Shown here piece by piece: positions 24,952-33,964 of a stretch of DNA of 34,591 nucleotides (position 1 is the first letter of the stretch; each line of letters begins with the position of its first letter). The position numbers and the translations under genes are program-made. Source of the stretch: DATEDA01 sp963789885 (GTDB taxonomy: Bacteria; Pseudomonadota; Gammaproteobacteria; Burkholderiales; SG8-39). Under the pieces are notes generated by a model. That model did not search any database and was not told the origin of the DNA. It saw only the letters and a program-made list of their open reading frames with translations. The stretch is taken from NCBI GenBank assembly GCA_963789885.1, contig CAWBNB010000072.1, forward strand, positions 1-34,591. Reading direction: 5' to 3'.

Positions 24952-25588
24952 CTAGCGTCGCTGATGCCCCGCATCACGATGTCCACGATCTGGTCGAGGC
25001 GCGCTTCATGAGGGTCCTGGTGCGCGCTGAGATTGAGGAGGTGCAGGTTCTCGCCATGGCTGATGTGCCAGTGCTGGCACAGGGCCAGAATCGAGAGCAC
25101 CACTCCTTCGGCATCGACATCCGGGCGAATCTCGCCCTTGTCCTTGAGGCGCTGGACGAACTTCACGGCGGACTGCTTGGCAGTCCAGATCGCGTTCGCA
25201 GGCTGCGGGGACTCCACCCAGCCCAGCGACGCGTACCACCATGCCGTCATCCGGGCGAGCCGCGGTCGTGACTGCAGCAGACCGAAGTAGCTGCGAATGA
25301 CGTGCTCGAACAACTCGAGCGATGGATCGGTGTGCTGCATGAGCTGCAGCATCTGCTGCGCGAACGGTTCGAAGGCCTGGCTCATCGCCGCCTCGAACAG
25401 CGCGCGCTTGGAATCGAAGTAGTGGTAGAGCAGCCCGCCCGGCACTCCGGCCCGTTCGGCGATCAGGGCGACCCGGGCTCCGGCGAAGCCCGACTCCGAG
25501 AACACCTCGGCCGCCGCCGTCAGGATGGCGAGCCGGGTGCGCTCCGCGTCGCGGGGCTTCAACTGGGGGTGCTGGTCGTCATGTTCAT
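24952..25588 (-). CDS. TetR/AcrR family transcriptional regulator
   Basis: The protein reads MNMTTSTPQLKPRDAERTRL from ATG 25588 if one C is restored in a C-run near 25565; without this the frame opens only at TTG 25562. The N-terminal helix-turn-helix is classic: RLAILTAAAEVFSESGFAG, then IAERAGVPGGLLYHYFDSKR. A helical ligand-binding domain follows (LFEHVIRSYFGLLQSRPRLA, WHISHGENLHLLNLSAHQD). The frame itself runs on without a stop to the MOSC gene. The domain should end after about 205-212 residues, and one shift near ISDA brings TAG at 24952-24954 into frame, so I place the end there. The long untranslated stretch to the terminator supports this. The ligand is unknown. Confidence 0.8.
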
Positions 25589-25896
25589 GGCGACGGGTTA
25601 GATTGAGTGAGTGTTCAGTAGATTCGTCCCGTGACGGTCAATGATCCTCGCAAGTGCCCTGGATCGGGGGTCGGTCCGTTGTGGCACTTGGGGTTGGGGG
25701 CCTACGCCCGACTCGAACCCGGCGCCCCGGCGCGATCGCCCAGGCCGTCGGAATCGTTGCCGCACCCCCGGCCGCGTGCTAGTTTGCCTCTGTCTCTCAA
25801 CGCGTTAGCGCCCTTCCGAGCCCGGATCCGGGCCGGGGGTGGCCTTGCCGAGCCGACGCCGCGCTCGTGCGGCCCGTTTCAGATCCCGAGGTGCCC
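25589..25896. other. Intergenic region between divergent tetR and bioY genes
   Basis: The 308 bases hold no supported gene. Besides the candidate operator there is an inverted repeat CAAGTGCC (25651-25658) / GGCACTTG (25683-25690) with 24 bases between, followed by a G-rich run, and a 12-bp palindrome CCCGGATCCGGG at 25821-25832. No BirA- or BioR-type biotin operator is seen. A stretch near 25,715 with ACTCGAACCC looks like a T-loop complement but does not fold as a tRNA. Confidence 0.45.
25604..25617. promoter_or_regulatory. Possible TetR operator
   Basis: TGAGTGAGTGTTCA, 15 bases before the TetR ATG, has the TGA...TCA ends seen in several TetR-family operators but is only partly symmetric. 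The position would allow autorepression. No second copy is seen at the MOSC or bioY genes. Confidence 0.3.
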
Positions 25897-26517
25897 ATGT
25901 CCGCCACCCGCACGCCTCACGCTCGCCGACGTCGCGGTGCCGCGCCCGGCGCGCTCCACAACGTCGCTGCTCATCGTGGGAGCGAGCTTCGTCACCGCGC
26001 TCGCCGCGCAGATCGCGATCCCGGTGCCCTGGTCGCCGGTGCCGATCACCGGCCAGACGTTCGCCGTGCTGCTCAGCGGGCGCGGTGCTCGGCGCGCGCC
26101 GCGCGTTCGCTCGCGCAGCTGCTCTACCTCGCCGAGGGCGCGATCGGCCTGCCGGTGTTCGCGGGCGGCGCGGCCGGCCTCGCTGAAGCTTCGTCGGGCC
26201 GACCGGCGGCTACCTGGTGGCGTTCCCGTTCGCGGCCGCGGTCACCGGCGTGCTCGCCGAGCGCGGCTGGGATCGCCGCTTCGTCACGCATGCTCGCCGC
26301 GATGCTGCTCGGCAGCGTCGTGATCTTCGCGTGCGGGCTCGCGCGGCTGTCGCGCTTCGTGCCGGGCGACGCGCTGCTGCGCGCAGGGACTGCTGCCGTT
26401 CGTTCCCGGCGACCTCATCAAGTCGTCGCTCGCCGCGCTCGCGTTCCCGTCGCGTGGCGCTGGGCGCGCGCGCGACGCGCGGAGCGGCGTCGGCGCCACG
26501 GAGCGCGAACGCGATGA
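25897..26517 (+). CDS. bioY: Biotin transporter BioY (frameshifted)
   Basis: The frame starts at ATG 25897. Joined pieces read LTLADVAVPRPARSTTSLLI, VGASFVTALAAQIAIPVPWS, PVPITGQTFAVLLSG, AEGAIGLPVFAGG, GPTGGYLVAFPFAAAVTGVL and LLPFVPGDLIKSSLAALAF. The 'PVPWSPVPITGQTFAVLLSG' block and the final 'PGDLIK' are signatures of BioY, the membrane S-component that binds and imports biotin, alone or with an ECF energising module. About six hydrophobic helices are visible. At least seven indels break it. The stop TGA (26515-26517) overlaps the ATG of the next gene. No EcfA or EcfT genes are nearby. Confidence 0.85.
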   Translation: MSATRTPHARRRRGAAPGALHNVAAHRGSELRHRARRADRDPGALVAGADHRPDVRRAAQRARCSARAARSLAQLLYLAEGAIGLPVFAGGAAGLAEASSGRPAATWWRSRSRPRSPACSPSAAGIAASSRMLAAMLLGSVVIFACGLARLSRFVPGDALLRAGTAAVRSRRPHQVVARRARVPVAWRWARARRAERRRRHGARTR

Positions 26518-27416
26518 CCGATCACGACCATCGCCGTGCTCGGCGCCGGCATCATGGGCCGCGGCATCGCCTACGCGTCGGCGCTCGGCGGCTACACGCA
26601 CGCTGCTGCAGGACACGAGCGACGACGCGCTCGAACAAGGGCGTCGGCCGAGATCTACGCCACGCTCGAGAAGGGCGTCGTCACGGGCAAGGTGGCGCGA
26701 CGGACGCCGCGGCCGCGCGCGACAAGCGGCTGCGCACCGCGCGCTCGCTCGAGGACGCCGCGCGCGACGCCGACCTCGTGATCGAGGCGGTGCCCGAGAG
26801 CATCGAGCTCAAGGTCGAGCTGTTCGCCGAAGCTCGACCGGATCGCGCCGCAGCACGCGATGCTCGCCACCAACACCTCGTCGCTGTCGATCACCGAGAT
26901 GGCGGCCGCCACCGAGCGCCCGCGCGCAGGTGGTGGGCATGCACTTCTTCAATCCCGTCCATCGCATGAAGCTGCTCGAGGTGGTGCGCGCGCTCGAGAC
27001 GAGCGACGCCACGATCGCCGCCGCGTGCGCGGTCGGCGAGCGGATGGGCAAGGAGTGCGTGGTGGTGCGCGAGTCGCCGGGCTTCGTGACCAGCCGCATC
27101 AACGCCATGATCGGCAACGAGGCGTTCTACATGCTGCAGGAGGGCGTCGCGAGCGCCGCGCGACATCGACAAGGCGCTGAAGCTCGGGCTCAACCACCCG
27201 ATGGGCCCGTTCGAGCTGGTCGACCTGGTCGGGCTCGACACGCGGCTCTCGATCCTGCGCTTCCTGCACCGCACGCTGGGCGAGAAGTTCCGCCCCTGCC
27301 CGCTGATCGAGCAGTACGTCGCCGCCGGCCGGCTCGGCCGCAAGAGCGGGCGCGGCGTGTACGACTATCCGACGCCGGCGGCGGCGAAGGAGACGAAGCC
27401 CGCGGGGGTGCGGTGA
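26514..27416 (+). CDS. 3-hydroxyacyl-CoA dehydrogenase family protein (frameshifted)
   Basis: The protein, about 300 residues from ATG 26514, has an N-terminal Rossmann motif IAVLGAGIMGRGIAYASALG, then DADLVIEAVPESIELKVELF, ATNTSSLSITEMA, the catalytic-His segment GMHFFNPVHRMKLLEVV, and the C-terminal dimer domain NHPMGPFELVDLVGLD with KSGRGVYDY. It oxidises 3-hydroxyacyl-CoA with NAD in fatty-acid or butyrate-type metabolism. Seven or so single-base indels are confined to the N-terminal 650 bases; the last 215 are clean. The TGA stop overlaps a GTG start by GTGA at 27413-27416, which couples it to the basic-tail DinB gene. Confidence 0.85.
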
Positions 27417-28200
27417 AGAAGGCGGCGTGACGGGCGGCGAAGCCGAAGGCGCGGCGCAAGGCCGCGGCGAAGAAGCGCGTGGTGAAGCGCGCGCGCGCGA
27501 AGCAGGTGGTGAAGCGCGCGGTGCGGCGCAAGGCGTGGCCAAGCGTGCGGTGAAGCGACCGCGGCGAAGCGCGCGGCGAAGCGGCCGTCCGAAGCGTGCG
27601 CGGACGCGAGGCGCGAAGCGCCCGTCGCTCGCCGCTGGTGAAGCGGCCGAAGGCCGCCGAAGCCGAAGCCGTGCGCGACCCGCGCGCGGTCGAGGCAAGC
27701 CGCCCGAGCCGTTCGCCGCCGCCAAGGCCGGCGCCTCCGCGAAGGATCTCGCGTTGTTCGAGTTCGTGCGCGCGCGGGTCGCGGTGCACGCCGCGGTGCA
27801 GGGCATGGCGCCCGCGTCGGCCGAAGTGCCGAGCGCGCCCGGCAAGTGGACGATCCGCCAGACGCTTCTGCACCTCGCCTACTGGGATCACGAGATGTGG
27901 CGCGCCGTGGAAGAGGCGTTCCAACACAACCGCCGCCCCCACACGTCGCACGAGGAGATCGAGCGCATCAACCCCGATGCGATCGCCGCGCTCGCGCACC
28001 TCGACTGGGAATCGGCGAAGCGCCTGCTGCAGGCACATCGCGAGCGCTGCTCGAGGCGCTGCAGAGCATCCCCGAGGAGCCCGCTGAGATGTGGTCACGC
28101 GATCACGCGGTGGGCTGGATCGTCCACACTGCTGACCGCGCACGACCGCCACCACGCCGAAGCGCTGCGCGAGGCGCGGGCACGGCGCGAGCACGAGTAG
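27413..28200 (+). CDS. Histone-H1-like basic segment fused to a DinB-like domain (frameshifted)
   Basis: From GTG 27413 the frame gives KKAA and then an in-frame TGA at 27428. Beyond it the same frame continues RAAKPKARRKAAAKKRVVKR and ARAKQVVKRAVRRKA, a Lys/Arg/Ala repeat like histone H1 tails; further shifts follow (AKRAAKRP type). A DinB-like domain then reads FEFVRARVAVHAAVQGMAP, GKWTIRQTLLHLAYWDHEMW, HEEIERINPDAIAAL and ends TAHDRHHAEALREARARREHE at 28200. Metal-site histidines are likely in LLHLAYWDHE and TAHDRHH. A DNA-binding or charge-targeting basic arm on a DinB enzyme is unusual. The early TGA means either a genuine stop after five codons and a separate gene, or two further indels. 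Confidence 0.6.
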
Positions 28201-28203
28201 GGC

Positions 28204-29123
28204 GTGCGCGCGGTCAGCTTCGAGCGCGTTCTTCGCGCGTGTTCGGTGCGGCTGCACTAGGTGGCTGCCACCAGGTGACGGCCCCGGCGGCCCGCCCCGT
28301 ACCAATCGAGACCACTGCTCGGAGCGGCAGCCGACGTGCTCCCCAGTTGGTCTCGCAACGACGAATCGATTGTCTTTCATCGTCGTTTTGCAAGCACGCT
28401 TGGGCCTGCCGGGATCTACATGATGGATCGGGACGGAAGAGCCGTGCGACTGATTTGCCCTGGATCGTTTGCCGGCCCTACTCGCCCGAGGCTTTCACCC
28501 GACGGGAGCACGATCATCTCCGAGTTCGGGAGTCTGTTGGTGCTGGTTGATGTGAAGACGGGGGCAAGGACTCAGCCGATCTACACGGACAACGGCGCCA
28601 ATTTCGGCGACTGGTCCCCGGACGGCAAACGGATTGTCTACGCACGAGCCGGGAGAGACTACCTGGAGCCGCCCGACTCAGCGGGGCTCCACATCCTGAA
28701 TCTCGAGACCGGCGACGATTCTGGAATCTTGGGAGTCTCGGGGGTTCTTGGGGGAGACGAGCCCGTCTGGTCCCCAGATGGGACGTGGATCGCTTGGCTC
28801 AGCGGAACCCCAGAAGGCGTATCGATTATTCGTCCCGATGGCACAGAGCGGAGGCAGTTGATTCTGTGGCGCTTCGGGCGAGATTTATTCGCGTCCACAA
28901 TGGTCGCGCGATCGAAGGACGGGCCAAGCAGGGATCGTAGTGACAGTCACATCCCATAGGGCGATCCACACGATATTCCAACCCATCCAGCCTGGGCCGA
29001 CGGTCGCCTTGGAAGACGCCTTGAAGTCGAACGACGTCATCTCGCATTCAGGAGATGCGGTTGTCTACATCTACCCGCAGTCGCGGACTCCACTCCGGTG
29101 CTCTTCTCTCTGACGCACCAATG
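28204..29123 (+). CDS. Probable lipoprotein with PD40/WD40-like beta-propeller repeats (TolB-like)
   Basis: A lipobox-like RVFGAAALGGCHQV lies near 28,230-28,270, followed (after one shift) by LPSWSRNDESIVFHRRF. The stretch 28336-28880 reads clean and holds repeated propeller blades: RPRLSPDGSTIISEFG, FGDWSPDGKRIVYARAG, EPVWSPDGTWIAWLSG and IIRPDGTERRQL. The D-G and W-S-P-D-G motifs define PD40 repeats as in TolB-type proteins and carbohydrate sensors. After a shift near 28,880 the protein continues RPQWSRDRRTGQAGIVVTVT to about 29,120. The start is uncertain. GC is clearly lower than in neighbours and indels are rarer, so it may be foreign to the surrounding genome. Confidence 0.6.
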
Positions 29124-29167
29124 ATCCGTCCGGTCTCTCGGCTGTACAGCTGACCAAGTTCTACGCC

Positions 29168-29808
29168 ATGAACCCACCCCGCCGCTTACTTCTGGGAGTC
29201 GCGGCCGCGATTGTTGCGTGCGCGATCGTGAGCGACACGGCGACCGCGCGCGTCGGAGTCGGTCTAGTCCTCGGTGAACAGACGCATCCAACGACGATCA
29301 TCAGGCCCGGCGAACTCGTACCGGACGAGCACGGACCTCGGGATGATCAGCGGAGGAGTCGATCTGAAGAGCGGCAACGGCGTCGTGCTCGAGGTGTGTG
29401 GTCTTTGGAGCACGAACGAGACGTCTTTCGAGAAGAACGGGGCCGGGGATGTTCTGCAGCACGAGCAGCGAGGGCGCGGAGGTCACGGTGTGGAAGGAAG
29501 ACAGTCTGGGCCGGCGCGGCGTTTTTCGATACGGGATCGGTGGATCTGTACGTGGAGAGTGCGTGCGGCCTGCACGGGCGCCGGTGCGGGCGACGAGAGC
29601 GAATCTATTGACCGGACGATGTGCGCGCGTTGGCCTCGGCCTGAGACTCCTGGGCCCGCTCATGGTCGCCGGATGGCTCGAGCAGGGCTGGCGTTCTTCC
29701 AGTGCGGACGATCCAACATACGGCTACCACTTTCAGACGCGCGGGTTGTCTCGCAGCTACGGCGTGGCGCTCGAGTGGATGATCAGAGCGCCTACGCGGA
29801 ACCCGTAG
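29168..29808 (+). CDS. Secreted protein of unknown function (frameshifted)
   Basis: ATG 29168 opens a signal peptide: MNPPRRLLLGVAAAIVACAI, then VSDTATARVGVG. Later frames give STDLGMISGGVDLKSGNGVV and VGLGLRLLGPLMVAGWLEQG, closing YGVALEWMIRAPTRNP with a stop at 29806-29808. Alternating hydrophobic and polar residues suggest an outer-membrane beta-barrel or beta-rich surface protein, but I do not recognise a family. It follows the PD40 lipoprotein on the same strand, shares its lower GC, and may be cotranscribed. Confidence 0.5.
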
Positions 29809-29830
29809 CCAAGGCCTTCCCCCGCGCCCG

Positions 29831-31096
29831 CTACTTCGGAATCGCCGCCGTCAGGTTCTCCGGGCCGCGCTCCGTGACCAGCACGTTGTCCTCGATGCGG
29901 ATCCCGCCGAACTCCTTGAGCGTGTCGACGCGCGCCCAGTTCACCGCGTCCTTGTAGCGCGCGCGCCGCACCGGGTTGTCGAGCAGCGCGGGGACGAAGT
30001 AGAGCCCGGGCTCGACCGTGATGCAGTAGCCGGCCTCGAGCGGCAGGTCGGTGCGCAGGGTGCGCAGCGCGTTCGGCATCGGGTCGCGCGCGCCCGGCAG
30101 CCGCCCGCTCGCGTCGCGCACGCCGAGGCCCACCATGTGCCCGAGACCGTGCGGGAAGAACAGCGTGTGCGCCTCGCGCTCGACCAGCTCCACCGGATCG
30201 CCGCGCATGATGTCGAGCGCCACCAGCCCGGCCACCATCTCGCGCGCCGCCTCGTAGTGCACCGCGCGCCACTCGCGGCCCACGGTGCACGCGGCGATCG
30301 CGTTCTTCTCGGCCTGCAGGATCACGGCGTACAGGTCCTTCTGCAGGCCTTCGAGCGTTGCCGCTCACGGCGTAGGTGCGGGTCACGTCGCACGCGTAGC
30401 GGTTGACCATCGCGCCCGCGTCGATCAGCAGCAGTTCGCCCGCGCCAAGCACGCGTGCCGTGGCGAGCGAGTGCAGGATCGCCGAGCGCGGCCCGCTCGC
30501 GACGATCGAGTCGTACGAGCAGCGGTCACCGCCGGCGCGGAAGAACTCGGCCTCCATCTCGATCTGGAGCGCGCGCTCGGTGACGCCCGGCCGGATCATC
30601 TCGCGCAGCTTCGCGTAGCCCGCGGCAGTCGCGGCCGCGGCGCGCTTCAGGCGCGCGATCTCGCTGCGTGTCCTTGGGGCGCCGCGCGTGGGTCAGCAGC
30701 TCGCGCAGCTCGAAGGTGCGCACCGGCTCGCGTGCTCATGCCGGCGAGCGGCACGCCCAGCGAGAACACCGGCCGGCCGCGGCGCGCCGCGAGCCAGCCC
30801 GGCAGCTCGGTGAGCGGCTCGCCCGGTTCCTGCTCGGTGCCTTCCCACAGGCGCTGGTTCTCGGTGACCTGCGGCACGAAGTCGGTCCAGCCGGTCTGCG
30901 GGTCGAACGCGACCAGCGCGCCCGGCGTGTCGCGATCGGCCAGCCAGAAGTACTCGGCGTGCGCGATGAAGGTGTAGGTCTGGTCGTAGCCGCCGGGCAC
31001 TCCGATCGGCTCGCCGGCGCCGATCAGCACCACTTCGTCGCGCAGGTTCCAGGCGGCGGCGGCGCGGGCGCGGCGGGCATTCAGGACGGCATTCAT
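29831..31096 (-). CDS. M24B family Xaa-Pro aminopeptidase (frameshifted)
   Basis: From ATG 31096: MNAVLNARRARAAAAWNLRD, then the N-terminal creatinase-like domain (YTFIAHAEYFWLADRDTPGA). The catalytic pita-bread domain follows: LLLIDAGAMVNRYACDVTRTY gives two metal-binding Asp residues, HGLGHMVGLGVRD the metal-binding His, TVEPGLYFVP and GGIRIEDNVLVT the two Glu. These five ligands are the complete di-metal set of Xaa-Pro aminopeptidase, which removes an N-terminal residue before proline. Length of about 420 residues is normal. Four or five indels are visible, mainly between 30,340 and 30,740. It is divergent to the aldehyde dehydrogenase operon. Confidence 0.87.
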
Positions 31097-31323
31097 GAGG
31101 CGGGCTCCGGGTGGGAACGGCAGGCGGGTCGTGGGTACAGAGCGAACCGCGAAGACATACGCCGGTCGCGGGCGCGGGGCAAGTGCGGCGCCTGCCGCGC
31201 CGCCGGGCCGCCTCGACAGACCCGGCGCGGCCGTCGCATGATGGCGGCGCCAACGACCCCTCGCGCTCGCCCGAGCGACATCCCCGAAACGCAGGCGCCC
31301 ACGCGCGCCGGAGGCCCCATTCC

Positions 31324-32799
31324 ATGACCGAGACGCTCGCCCCGGTGAAGCCGGGCAAGCTCATCATCAACGGCGAGGCGGTGGACGCCGCCTCGGGCAA
31401 GACGTTCACCACGCACGAACCCCGCCACCGAGGAGCCGATCACGCACGGTCGCCGAGGCCGGCGCCGAGGACGTGGACCGCGCGGTGCAAGGCGGCGCGC
31501 GCCGCGTTCGAGGGGCCGTGGGCGAAGATGAAGCCGGCCGAGCGCCAGCGCGCTGCTGTGGAAGCTCGGCGACCTGGTGCTCGCAGAACGCCGACGAGCT
31601 CGCGCGCCTCGAGACGCTCGACAACGGCAAGCCGATCTTCGAGTCGCGCCAGGTCGACATCGCCATGGTCGGCGAACTGCTTCCACTACTTCTCGGGCTG
31701 GGCCACCAAGCTCACGGGCGAGACGCTGCCGGTGAACCCCGGCGTTCTTCACCTACACGCTGCGCGAGCCGCGTCGGCGTGGTGGGCGCGATCATCCCGT
31801 GGAACTTCCCGATGATCATGGTGGGCTGGAAGGCGGCGCCGGCGCTGGCCGCGGGCAACACCATCGTCATCAAGCCGGCCGAGCTGACGCCGCTCACCGC
31901 GATCCGCATCGGCGAGCTGGCGCTCGAGGCGGGCATGCCGCCGGGCGTGTTCAACGTGCTGCCGGGCAAGGGCTCGATCGCGGGCGAGGCGCTGGTGAAG
32001 CACCCGGGCGTCGACAAGATCAGCTTCACCGGCTCGACCGAGGTCGGCCAGCACCTCATGCGCACCGCGGCCGACACGGTGAAGAAGCTCACGCTCGAGC
32101 TGGGCGGCAAGTCGCCCAACATCGTGTTCGCCGACGCCGACCTCGACGCCGCGCTGCGCGGCGCGACGACCGGCATCTTCTACGGCAAGGGCGAGGTGTG
32201 CGCCGCCGGCTCGCGGCTGCTGGTCGAGACGAGCGATCTACGACGACTTCGTCGGCGAAGCTCGCCGAGCGCGCGAAGAAGATGGTGCCCGCGCGATCCG
32301 ATGGATCCCAAGACGCGGCTCGGCTCGCTCGTGTCGAGAAGCAGATGCAGAAGGTGCTCGGCTACGTCGAGACCGGCGTGAAGGAGGGCGCGCACGCTGG
32401 TCGCCGGCGGCGCAGCGCCAGCCGGTCAACGGCAAGGGCTGGTTCGTGCAGGCCACGGTGCTCGGCGGACGTGAACAACGACATGCGGGTCGCGCAGGAG
32501 GAGATCTTCGGCCCGGTGCTGGCGGTGATCCGGTTCGACGACGTGGACGACGCGGTGCGCAAGGCGAACGACGTGCCCTACGGGCTCGCCGCGCGGCGTG
32601 TGGACGCGCGACGTGAAGAAGGCGCACTCGGTGGCGCGGCGGCTGCAGGCGGGCACGGTGTGGATCAACACGTACAACTTCTACGACGCCGGCATGCCGT
32701 TCGGCGGCTACAAGCAGTCGGGCTTCGGCCGCGACCTGGGCCCGGAGTGCCTGCACGACGTACACGCAGGTCAAGAGCGTCTGGGTCAACCTCGAGTAA
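31324..32799 (+). CDS. NAD(P)-dependent aldehyde dehydrogenase (frameshifted)
   Basis: ATG 31324 begins MTETLAPVKPGKLIINGEAV. The joined frame contains VGAIIPWNFPMIMVGWKAAP, AAGNTIVIKPAELTPLTAI, FTGSTEVGQHLM, the catalytic Glu in KLTLELGGKSPNIVFADADL and the catalytic Cys in GEVCAAGSRLLVE, then AQEEIFGPVLAVIRFDD, PFGGYKQSGFGRDLG and a final VKSVWVNLE. This is the complete ALDH set. It oxidises an aldehyde to an acid; sequence style is near phenylacetaldehyde/betaine-type ALDHs but the substrate is not fixed. By my trace about 15-18 extra bases occur in 1,476, all shifts being +1, with a clean stretch from 31,772 to 32,236. The length once corrected (about 486 residues) is normal. Confidence 0.9.
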
Positions 32800-32833
32800 C
32801 GCACCGCGTCGCACGGCGTCCCTGGAGAACCCC

Positions 32834-33643
32834 ATGAATCGACTCGCCTACGTCATCGTGTTCACGAAGAACTACGAGGCCAGCCGCGACGTTCTACGAA
32901 CGACGGCCTGATGCTCGAGATCGCGCGGCGAGCCAGGACGACTGGATCGAATTCGACACGCTCGGCGCCCGGCTCGCGCTGCACCGCGATGGACGACGAC
33001 GAGCGCCAGGGCGCGATGATGCGCTTCGAGTCGGAGAACCTGGTGCGCGACATGTCCACGCTGCTGAGCCGCGGCGTGCGCTTCGACGGCGACGTGCGTC
33101 GAGTTCGGCGCCGGGCGCCTGGTCAACCTGTGCGATCCCGAGGACAACCTGATCACGCTGTTCGAGCCGACCCAGCCGATCGCACGCCGGGCTCGGGCCC
33201 GCGATCGGGCGCGTGATCCTCAACTGCGAGGACTTCTCACGACACGGTCGCGTTCTACCGCGACAAGATCGGGCTTCGCGGTGGCGCGCGCAGGCCGAGC
33301 ACTGGGTCGAGTTCGACACCGGGCTCACGCGGCTCGCGGTGCACGACCCGGCCCGCACGATCAGCACCCACCCGCGCGCACGCCGATCAGCCGATCGCCT
33401 GGACCATCGAGACCGACGATCTCAACGCGACGGTGGATCGGCGTGCGCAGCCGCGGGCTGCACGTTCGTGACGGCGCCGGTGACCGAGGACTTCGGCGCC
33501 TACGCCGAGCTGCAGCGATCCCGACGGGCGGATCGTGGTGCTCCGCGAGCCGCCGGTCGAGCGAGTCGGTCGAGGAGCAGCTCGCGGTGGCGTTCGAGGA
33601 CGACAAGGCGCCGCGGCGCGCGGCGATCCGCAAGCCGGTGTGA
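32834..33643 (+). CDS. Two-domain VOC (glyoxalase/dioxygenase-fold) protein (frameshifted)
   Basis: The gene starts at ATG 32834: MNRLAYVIVFTKNYEASRDF, then a first vicinal-oxygen-chelate module (DWIEFDTLGARLALHRMDDD, VNLCDPEDNLITLFEPTQ) and a second module (GRVILNCEDFS, HWVEFDTGLTRLAVHDPART, TIETDDLNATVD, DPDGRIVVLREPP). Each module has the paired beta-alpha-beta-beta-beta pattern; possible metal ligands are His and Glu near the strand ends. The activity could be a lyase, isomerase or ring-cleavage dioxygenase and cannot be told from this. Its TGA stop (33641-33643) overlaps a GTG start by GTGA. Confidence 0.75.
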
Positions 33644-33964
33644 AGGGCACGCAAGGCGGTGAGCCGCTGGTGAACAAGCCGGGCTACAAGTCGAAGAAGC
33701 GCGCCGTGAAGAAGCGCGCGGTGAAGAAGGCGCGGCGCCGCGAAGGCGCGCACGCGCGCCAAGGCCAAGCGGGTGCGCGGCAACACGCGCGTCACGGTGA
33801 AGCCCGCCACCGGACGGCTCAAGAAGGCGGAGCGGCGCACGGCCGAGCGCAAGAAGACCGCGGTGGCGCGCACCAGCCGCAGCAAGCCGGTCAAGCGCGC
33901 GGTGCATCGCAGCCGGGCCGGAGCCGCGCAGCCGTGCCGGCGCAGCGCCAGCGGACGGCGATGA
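33640..33964 (+). CDS. Small Lys/Arg/Ala-rich histone-H1-like protein
   Basis: GTG 33640 opens MKGTQGGEPLVNKPGYKSKK, then RAVKKRAVKKARR, and after shifts AKAKRVRGNTRVTVKPATGR, LKKAERRTAERKKTAVARTS and RSKPVKRAVHRS, ending ASGRR with TGA at 33962-33964, which overlaps the thiolase ATG (ATGA). Lysine is written AAG throughout, as expected for a real gene in this GC-rich genome. KKRAVKK-type repeats are those of bacterial H1-like DNA-condensing proteins and tails of HU-like proteins. It is wedged between a metabolic enzyme and a thiolase with overlaps at both ends. Alternatively it is a C-terminal tail of the VOC protein if one base was lost at 33,638. Confidence 0.6.

Noticed and set aside
25640..25745. 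Possible tRNA on the minus strand (GGTTCGAGTC-like T-loop near 25,715)
   Set aside because: The flanking bases do not form a T-stem, and no acceptor or anticodon stem can be drawn.
20150..25832. Recurring CCCGGATCCGGG near 20,155, 21,931 and 25,821
   Set aside because: One copy lies in the cupin coding sequence and the others in different contexts; short GC palindromes recur by chance in this composition.
31417..31772. Apparent placement of every extra base exactly at a codon boundary
   Set aside because: Within a four-base group the inserted base can be assigned to more than one position, so the boundary placement is a free choice of the reader and not evidence.
31324..32799. Programmed frameshifting in the aldehyde dehydrogenase
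   Set aside because: About 15 or more shifts in one gene and the same in unrelated neighbours; no slippery sites or stimulatory structures recur. Sequence error explains it better.
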